The translations under genes and the position numbers were made by a program. From Chitinivibrio sp051745065 (GTDB lineage: Bacteria; Fibrobacterota; Chitinivibrionia; Chitinivibrionales; Chitinivibrionaceae), in assembly GCA_051745065.1 (NCBI GenBank), contig JBNJDQ010000021.1, forward strand, positions 1-23,189: a DNA stretch of 23,189 nucleotides. Reading direction: 5' to 3'. The notes beneath the pieces are model-generated. The model was not told the origin of the DNA and ran no database searches. It was given only the letters and a program-made list of their open reading frames with translations. Position 1 is the first letter of the stretch. The number at the start of each line of letters is the position of its first letter. Of the stretch, positions 15,198-20,678 are shown one piece after another.

Positions 15198-16118
15198 GTG
15201 AATACTCTGTTTTCAGAAGATTTTCTCAGTACGTATCTTGAAAAATTCGGAACCTGGGCGAGCAATCACCTGCCCCTGATTCTGTTTATTATTGTCTTTG
15301 CCCTGGTGCTCAATAAGGTTATTGCCTCTTTGATTATACGTCTGAAGCCGACCCTGCTCAAAAATATGGCCTCCGATGAGTCACGTGACATGGATGAGGA
15401 GGAAAAACGCCTGGATACTCTCATGAGCATTATTCAGACCGTTGCCCGCCTTACCATTCTGGTTATTGCGACAATCCTTGTTCTCAAGGAGATCGGCATT
15501 GATATCGCACCGATCATTGCCGGTGCCGGGATTATCGGTATTGCCGTGGGTTTCGGTTCACAGAATCTGGTGCGTGACTTTTTCTCGGGGTTTTTTATCC
15601 TTTTGGAGAATCATATTCGAAAGGGTGATGTCGGTGTCATAAACGGGACAGGCGGGTTAGTTGAAAAGGTGGGTCTGCGGACCATTGTTCTGCGTGACTT
15701 CTCCGGTGTGGTGCATGTGTTTCAAAATGGTAAAATTGACACTCTGGCCAACATGACCAAGGAGTGGTCCGCGGCGGTGGTAACGATTGGAGTTGCCTAT
15801 AAAGAGAAAATTGATCACGTTATTTCTGTTATCGAAGATGTTTCCATGAAGCTCCATGGGGATCCTGAGTTTGGTAAACTGATGCTGGAACCCGCAGAAA
15901 TTCTTGGAGTGGATGAACTGAATAACAGTTCTGTTGATATTAAAATACGTTTGAAGACCAAGCCAATTCAGCAGTGGGCTGTTGCCCGTGAATTCAGAAA
16001 AAGAGTGAAAGATCGGTTTGATGAAGAGAATATTGAGATCCCTTTTCCGCATCAGACAATCTATTGGGGAGAAGAGATTGCACCGTTGCAGGTAAATCAG
16101 GGGACAGAGGCAGAATAA
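15198..16118 (+). CDS. MscS-family mechanosensitive ion channel
   Basis: The protein has 306 residues, close to the 286 of E. coli MscS. Three transmembrane helices are seen at about 24-48, 78-98 and 104-135. The pore helix IIAGAGIIGIAVGFGSQNLV with its Gly/Ala-rich face, followed by RDFFSGFFILLENHIRKGD, is the family signature. The beta domain (GVINGTGGLVEKVGLRTIVL, then FQNGKIDTLANMTKEWS) and the C-terminal alpha/beta domain (to about 290) follow. Between helices 1 and 2 is a highly charged stretch (SDESRDMDEEEKR). The channel opens under membrane tension and releases solutes during osmotic downshift. Its placement after a cell-wall lytic enzyme fits a joint role in envelope stress, though such pairing may be incidental. 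Confidence 0.94.
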   Translation: MNTLFSEDFLSTYLEKFGTWASNHLPLILFIIVFALVLNKVIASLIIRLKPTLLKNMASDESRDMDEEEKRLDTLMSIIQTVARLTILVIATILVLKEIGIDIAPIIAGAGIIGIAVGFGSQNLVRDFFSGFFILLENHIRKGDVGVINGTGGLVEKVGLRTIVLRDFSGVVHVFQNGKIDTLANMTKEWSAAVVTIGVAYKEKIDHVISVIEDVSMKLHGDPEFGKLMLEPAEILGVDELNNSSVDIKIRLKTKPIQQWAVAREFRKRVKDRFDEENIEIPFPHQTIYWGEEIAPLQVNQGTEAE

Positions 16119-16247
16119 ACCTGTTGCCTGCAGGAAAAATGGGAAGACAAATTAAAAACTGTGGACTTTTACCCGGAAAAAACGTAGATTATATGTGTGT
16201 CCCCGTTTCTTTTACCCCTCCCACCTTAAAAATGCGGGGATGCAAAA

Positions 16248-16269
16248 GGGCAGCTTTTTCAAGCTGCCC
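16248..16269 (-). terminator. Intrinsic terminator of gpmI
   Basis: GGGCAGCTT (16248-16256) and AAGCTGCCC (16261-16269) form a perfect 9-base stem with a 4-base loop. Read on the minus strand the stem is followed by TTTTGC. It lies 23 bases past the gpmI stop. On the plus strand it is followed by a pyrimidine-rich stretch, so it may also stop readthrough from the MscS gene. Confidence 0.8.
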
Positions 16270-16291
16270 GTCCTTATTTATTGAAACCGTA

Positions 16292-17812
16292 TTATTTCTG
16301 TTTTTTGATCAGACTCTTTCCGGTCATCTCCGCAGGTTGCTCCATGCCGAGAATATCCAGGCAGGTCGGAGCAATGTCGCAGAGGCTTCCCCCGGAATTC
16401 AGTTCGCTGATATCCTCAGCACCGACAATGGTGAGCGGAACGGGGTTCTTGGAGTGGGCCGTCATGGGTGAACCATCTTCCAAAACGGTCTGATCAGCAT
16501 TCCCGTGATCCGCCGTCAGTATTGAGACACCGCCCTTTTTCTGCACTGCTTCCACAACATCGTGCACACAATCATCGATGGTGCTGACAGCTTTCTTAAT
16601 TGCTTCGGGAATTCCCGTGTGCCCCACCATATCGCAGTTTGCAAAGTTGGTGATTATCACATCGTACGTATCGCTTTCAATGGCGCTGACCAGCTTATCC
16701 CGTACTTCATGGGCGCTCATTTCGGGCTGCAGATCATAGGTGGCCACTTTGGGACTGTCTACAAGAATGCGGTCCTCATTGTCGCAGGGATCATTGTTGA
16801 GAGAGTTGAAGAAGAAGGTTACGTGGGCGAACTTCTCCGTTTCCGCACAGCGAAGCTGTTTGAGGCCGGCAGCAGCCAGCGTGTCGCCGAAGTTATTGAC
16901 GATGTTCTGCTCCGGAAACATCTCTTCAAAGTTACCGTTGTCGTAGTAATGGGTCATGGCAACAAAGTGAATATTATGTTCGATGGTATCAAATTCGGAG
17001 AAATCCGGTTCCGCCACAGCCTTGGTAAACTGGCGGGTCCGGTCAAAGCGAAAATTGAAGAAGAGCATGACATCATCACTGCCAACACCGTTGTAATCGA
17101 TGATACGGGGCTTGATGAATTCGTCATTCTCACCGGCAGCGTACGCGTCTTCGATGCCCGTTTTCCAGTCGGAAACCTCTGTGCCTTTGCCTTCCATTAT
17201 TCCGCGATAGGCCAGCTCTGTGCGGTCCCAGCGGTTATCCCGGTCCATAGTATAATAGCGGCCGCTGAGGGTGACAATCCGACCGATGCCGATGCGGTCG
17301 ATACCGTCCTGCAGAAACTGTACGTGTTTCTGTGCGGATTTCGGCGGTGTGTCCCGGCCGTCCGTGATTACGTGCACCACAACATCTTCGAGGCCTTCTT
17401 TTTTGGCAACCTCCAGAATGGCCAAGGCATGTTTTGTGTTTGCATGGACACCGGCGTCCTGAACCAGGCCGAGAAGATGCAGGGTGCTCTTCTTCTCTTT
17501 TGCGATGGTGATTGCTTTGATAAGAGTGCCGTTATTGAAAAAATCACCGTCATCAACGGCTTTCTCAATGCGTGTCAGACTCTGGTACACAACACGGCCT
17601 GCGCCGATGTTGAGGTGTCCCACTTCGCTGTTGCCCATGATACCTTCGGGCAGGCCCACGGCAAGCCCCGATGTATCGATAAGGGTTGTGGGATTTGCTG
17701 CTTCGTATGCATCGGCATGAGGGGTGGGAGTGCTTGCAATCAGGTCTGTGCTGTCTCCAGCACCACGTCCCCAGCCGTCTCTGATAATCAGACAGAGTGG
17801 TTTCTTCGCCAT
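16292..17812 (-). CDS. gpmI: 2,3-bisphosphoglycerate-independent phosphoglycerate mutase
   Basis: The protein has 506 residues, typical for GpmI. It starts with CLIIRDGWG, whose Asp12 is a metal ligand, and carries the phosphorylated serine S62 in GIMGNSEVGHLNIGAGR. The middle substrate-binding domain contains GLVQDAGVHANTKHA, ITDGRDTPP and SGRYYTMDRDNRWDR. The C-terminal alkaline-phosphatase-like domain contains NFANCDMVGHTG and ILTADHGNADQ, which supply the remaining Mn ligands; NFANCDM differs slightly from the common NYANPDM. It interconverts 3- and 2-phosphoglycerate in cytoplasmic glycolysis and gluconeogenesis using manganese. On the minus strand GGAGG precedes the ATG by five bases. 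The gene stands alone, transcribed away from the repeat array and closed by a terminator hairpin. Confidence 0.97.
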   Translation of the reverse strand: MAKKPLCLIIRDGWGRGAGDSTDLIASTPTPHADAYEAANPTTLIDTSGLAVGLPEGIMGNSEVGHLNIGAGRVVYQSLTRIEKAVDDGDFFNNGTLIKAITIAKEKKSTLHLLGLVQDAGVHANTKHALAILEVAKKEGLEDVVVHVITDGRDTPPKSAQKHVQFLQDGIDRIGIGRIVTLSGRYYTMDRDNRWDRTELAYRGIMEGKGTEVSDWKTGIEDAYAAGENDEFIKPRIIDYNGVGSDDVMLFFNFRFDRTRQFTKAVAEPDFSEFDTIEHNIHFVAMTHYYDNGNFEEMFPEQNIVNNFGDTLAAAGLKQLRCAETEKFAHVTFFFNSLNNDPCDNEDRILVDSPKVATYDLQPEMSAHEVRDKLVSAIESDTYDVIITNFANCDMVGHTGIPEAIKKAVSTIDDCVHDVVEAVQKKGGVSILTADHGNADQTVLEDGSPMTAHSKNPVPLTIVGAEDISELNSGGSLCDIAPTCLDILGMEQPAEMTGKSLIKKQK

Positions 17813-17892
17813 ATTTTCCTCCAGATTTTTTCTGTTTAACCTTTGTTACTAAAATAGTTATTTATTCCGCCAAAGGGGGATGGTCTGCCTAA

Positions 17893-17932
17893 AAGAGAGG
17901 TATTGCATTCTCTTCTCCGTGGAAGACCGGAG
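17893..17932. repeat. Diverged hairpin element beside the tandem array
   Basis: AAGAGA (17893-17898) pairs with TCTCTT (17909-17914), and CTCCG (17915-17919) pairs with CGGAG (17928-17932). The second hairpin runs into the first GAGC of the array at the same phase as the array's own hairpins, so this looks like a degenerate founder or edge unit. Confidence 0.45.
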
Positions 17933-18374
17933 CAGAATGGTGATTGTTCTTTATTTCGCGATAACCGCGTGGAGCGGATTCAGATCCTGTTTTAGTCCGC
18001 GATGAGCGCGGGAGCAGATCCAGATCCTGTTTTAGTCCGCGATGAGCGCGGGAGCGGATTCAGATCCAGTTTTAGCTCGCGACGAGCGCGGGAGCAAATC
18101 CAGATCTCTTTTTATCTCGCGACGAACGCGGGAGCAAATCCAGATCCCTTTTTAGCTCGCGACGAACGCGGGAGCAAATCCAGATCCCTTTTTAGCTCGC
18201 GACGAGCGTGGGAGCAGATTCAGATCCAGTTTTAGCTCACGACGAACGCGGGAGCAGAATGGTGATGGTTCTTCAGTCCGCGACAACTGCGGGAGCAGAA
18301 TGGTGATCGTTGCTCAGTCCGCGATAACCGCGTGAGCAGAATGGTGATCGTTGCTTAGTCCGCGACAACTGCGG
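17930..18374. repeat. Tandem array of 11 hairpin-containing 40-42-base units
   Basis: Each unit starts with GAGC. Type-B units (17930, 18252, 18293, 18334; 41-42 bases) have the left half GAGCAGAATGGTGATNGTT; type-A units (17972, 18012, 18052, 18092, 18132, 18172, 18212; exactly 40 bases) have GAGCARATYCAGATCC followed by a T-run. Both types end in the same right half, TTAG followed by a hairpin of the form CCGCG-5 nt-CGCGG. The order is B, seven A, then three B, and a truncated 12th unit begins at 18375. Because 40 is not a multiple of three, the array cannot encode a regular peptide repeat; the 77-codon open frame across it is not credible. Units touch with no unique spacers, so it is not CRISPR. 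Function is unknown; regulation of the divergent promoters or a structured transcript are possibilities. Confidence 0.92.
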
Positions 18375-18514
18375 GAGGTGGTGATCTCTGCCGGGGGCTA
18401 TCTGAGTGGACCTCTTTTTTATATACCCTGTTCGGCAATGGTGTGCTGCGGTAAAATTCCTTTCCTCGCAACGGTGGAATGTGGTATTTTCAGGGGTCTG
18501 TGTACGGGCTCTTC

Positions 18515-18521
18515 AAAGGAG
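18515..18521 (+). promoter_or_regulatory. Ribosome binding site deciding the permease start
   Basis: AAAGGAG lies six bases before ATG 18528. It selects this ATG over the longer open frame beginning at 18351 inside the repeat array. Confidence 0.75.
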
Positions 18522-18527
18522 AATACC

Positions 18528-19844
18528 ATGGGTGAGAAACTCTTCAGGATGCAGGGGCGGTCGACCGTCCGGACTGAGATAATCGCAGGGATCACAACCT
18601 TTCTCGCAACCATGTACATCATTGTGGTAAATCCTGCCGTACTCAGCGATGCGGGCATGCCCTATAACGGCGTGCTTACGGCGACCGTTCTGGTGAGTGC
18701 CTTCAGTTCGATTATGATGGGACTCTATGCCAATACACCCATGGTGATTGCCCCGGGCATGGGGATTAACGCCTTCTTTACGTACTCCGTGGTAAAGGGA
18801 ATGGATTTATCCTGGGAGACAGCTTTGGGAGCAGTGTTTTGGTCGGGGGTTGTCTTTCTTCTGCTTTCGGTTTTTAATATCCGTACTCATATTGTCAGGG
18901 CCATTCCCCGGCAGATTCGCTTTGGTGTTGCCGGGGGAATCGGGATCTTTATCAGTCTGATCGGCCTTAAAAATGCGGGGTTTGTGGTTCCCAACGAGGA
19001 TACCCTTGTTGCCATGGCTCCTCTGAATCTGCGGATTGTAACGTTTCTTATCGGTCTTGCAGTTACCTCCATCCTTGTTGTTAAACGCTATAAAACAGCC
19101 TTGATTTTCGGTGTGGCGGTAACCAGTCTCCTGGCCATTCCCCTGGGTCGATTCTGGGGCAGCGGTGATCCCGTGGTTGTCTGGGAAGGCTTCTTCCGTA
19201 TGCCCGATTTCTCCCTGCTCTTTTCTCTTGATTTAGCGGGCAGTCTGCGCCTTTCACTGTGGAATGTTATCTTTGCCTTTCTTTTTACGGATATGTTTGA
19301 CAGCCTTTCCACCTTCATGGGGGTTTCCGAAGCTGCGGATCTTAAGGACGAGAACGGACAGCCCCTGAATATTCGCAAATCTCTTATTGTGGATTCCTTC
19401 GCCACGATCAGCGCCGGCCTTTTCGGCACCAGCTCCGGCACCGTTTTTATAGAATCCTCTGCCGGGATCGAAGAAGGCGGCCGAACGGGACTGACCGCAG
19501 TGGTTGCGGGGCTGCTTTTTCTGCCCTTTATGTTCTTCTCACCGCTTCTGAAAGTAGTTCCCGATCTTGCCGTCGCTCCGGCGCTGGTGTTGGTGGGCGT
19601 TTTTATGATTAAACCGGTGCTGCACATCAACTGGAACCGTATGGATGATGCCATTCCCGCCTTTCTTGCCCTGACATTGATTCCCCTGACCTATTCCATT
19701 ACCAACGGAATTATCTGGGGGCTTCTCAGCTGGACGGTGATTAAGTTGATTGAAAAGAAATTTGATGAAGTATCCTGGACACTCATAGCTGTGGACATCG
19801 CTGCGGTTGTGTCTCTGGTCAGTATGGCCGGTGCCGGCGGATGA
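18528..19844 (+). CDS. NCS2/AzgA-PbuG-type purine (hypoxanthine/guanine/adenine) permease
   Basis: The protein has 438 residues from ATG 18528, the usual family length. It opens with TVRTEIIAGITTFLATMYIIVVNPAVL, then PGMGINAFFTYSVV, both hallmarks of the AzgA/PbuG branch. About 12-14 hydrophobic segments follow. The motif FTDMFDSLSTFMGVSEAADL is the counterpart of the usual 'lFDTlGTliGva', and GTSSGTVFIESSAGIEEGGRTGLT holds the substrate-site Glu and the downstream GGRTGLT. The family imports purine bases with protons across the inner membrane. The common TSTTTYIES is here TSSGTVFIES, a modest change near the binding site. Whether it prefers adenine or guanine/hypoxanthine cannot be told. It is divergent from gpmI across the tandem array and 47 bases upstream of the next gene. 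Confidence 0.93.
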   Translation: MGEKLFRMQGRSTVRTEIIAGITTFLATMYIIVVNPAVLSDAGMPYNGVLTATVLVSAFSSIMMGLYANTPMVIAPGMGINAFFTYSVVKGMDLSWETALGAVFWSGVVFLLLSVFNIRTHIVRAIPRQIRFGVAGGIGIFISLIGLKNAGFVVPNEDTLVAMAPLNLRIVTFLIGLAVTSILVVKRYKTALIFGVAVTSLLAIPLGRFWGSGDPVVVWEGFFRMPDFSLLFSLDLAGSLRLSLWNVIFAFLFTDMFDSLSTFMGVSEAADLKDENGQPLNIRKSLIVDSFATISAGLFGTSSGTVFIESSAGIEEGGRTGLTAVVAGLLFLPFMFFSPLLKVVPDLAVAPALVLVGVFMIKPVLHINWNRMDDAIPAFLALTLIPLTYSITNGIIWGLLSWTVIKLIEKKFDEVSWTLIAVDIAAVVSLVSMAGAGG

Positions 19845-19891
19845 TACCCGCATAATTTGAACTGTATCCCTGTTTATATAAAGGAGTTTTC

Positions 19892-20599
19892 ATGTTTCGA
19901 CTGTGTTTGTGTGTTCTTTGGCTCTCCGTATGTTCCCTTCAGGCCGGTAATGACTGGCTGGTTCTTGATGACGGCACCCGTATGGAGGGGGATATCCGTG
20001 AGAAAAATCCCTTTTTCGGACATCCGCGTCTGATTCTGGACGGATCCGATACTCTTGTGGTGGACAGTGTGGTCCGCTACTGGAATGATCAGGATCTGCG
20101 GGTGAAAATTCCCGACAGGGATATCGACTTTGCCACCCGTATCGATTCCGGAAATATTCAGATCTATCTCAAGCGTGATATTTCCACCACAACCATGCCC
20201 GGTCAGAATAACGGGTTCACGGCCGGAGGGCATGGGTACGGCACCGGTGCTTCCGTCGGTGTTACCACCACCAAAGAGGAGGAAGTCTATTTCTACAGTG
20301 AACCGGATAACTTTGATTTGATCCGTGCTGACTATGATCATCTCATGGTGGATCTCGCGGACAGCGAGGCGTCCATGGAGCATCTTGACACCTATAAGCG
20401 CCGTCAGCGGGGCGGCCTGATCACCTTTCTGAGCGGCCTGGCCCTCATGGGTGGCGGGGGAGCGGTAATCAACAGCAGTCAGGAGGCCGGCGTTGCTCTG
20501 TTCAGCACGGGGACCGTTGTCGGCATTGTCGGCCTTGTGGTGAATAAATCAAAAGAGGATGAGCTCAAAGATGCTCTTTTGGATTATAATCTCGACTGA
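19892..20599 (+). CDS. Exported/membrane protein of unknown function
   Basis: The protein has 235 residues and is not in a family I recognise. Residues 1-18 look like a signal peptide (LCLCVLWLSVCSLQA before Gly19). A short beta-rich domain follows (DWLVLDDGTRMEGDIRE to about 75), resembling small barrel segments of the 'DGT..G.I' type seen in envelope proteins. A glycine/threonine-rich linker lies at about 105-130 and an acidic stretch after it. Two hydrophobic segments near the C-terminus (about 172-188 and 195-213) are joined by a short loop, and the tail is acidic (KSKEDELKDALLDYNLD). ATG 19892 has AAAGGAG five bases upstream. The 47-base gap to the permease suggests one transcript, but a functional link is not evident. 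Confidence 0.75.
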   Translation: MFRLCLCVLWLSVCSLQAGNDWLVLDDGTRMEGDIREKNPFFGHPRLILDGSDTLVVDSVVRYWNDQDLRVKIPDRDIDFATRIDSGNIQIYLKRDISTTTMPGQNNGFTAGGHGYGTGASVGVTTTKEEEVYFYSEPDNFDLIRADYDHLMVDLADSEASMEHLDTYKRRQRGGLITFLSGLALMGGGGAVINSSQEAGVALFSTGTVVGIVGLVVNKSKEDELKDALLDYNLD

Positions 20600-20678
20600 A
20601 AAATGTCTGCTCCAATGGATTTCAGTATTTTGCACCATTTTTTGCCGCGTCTGCTGAAAACTGCAGCAGGAGCGGTCC

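Larger units (their letters stand above)
17813..18527. other. Divergent intergenic region gpmI / purine permease
   Basis: This 715-base region separates two divergent genes. Next to gpmI (17813-17880) is an AT-rich stretch that should hold its promoter, though no clean -35/-10 pair stands out. The middle is taken up by the tandem hairpin array. The right part (18375-18527) is the leader of the permease gene; it contains a T-run with TATATA (18415-18425) and TAAAAT (18452-18457) as possible -10 hexamers, without good -35 partners. I saw no purine-riboswitch core there. Confidence 0.6.

Noticed and set aside
16562..17839. A 425-codon plus-strand open frame opposite gpmI
   Set aside because: It is the antisense shadow of an unmistakable GpmI sequence; its predicted protein shows no family features.
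18002..18235. A 77-codon open frame across the tandem array
   Set aside because: The 40-base period shifts frame at each unit, there is no ribosome binding site, and the frame is open only because some units lost the TAG in the T-rich segment.
17930..18374. CRISPR array
   Set aside because: Units abut directly and similarity covers their whole length; there are no unique spacers and no cas genes in the window.
18375..18527. Purine riboswitch ahead of the permease
   Set aside because: I could not find the conserved junction and loop segments of the purine aptamer; the region is also short.
20614..20669. Terminator hairpins between the convergent unknown gene and the histidine kinase
   Set aside because: AATGG/CCATT (5 bases, 16-base loop, then a T-run) and CTGCTG/CAGCAG (6 bases, no T-run) are both weak; one may work, but neither is convincing.
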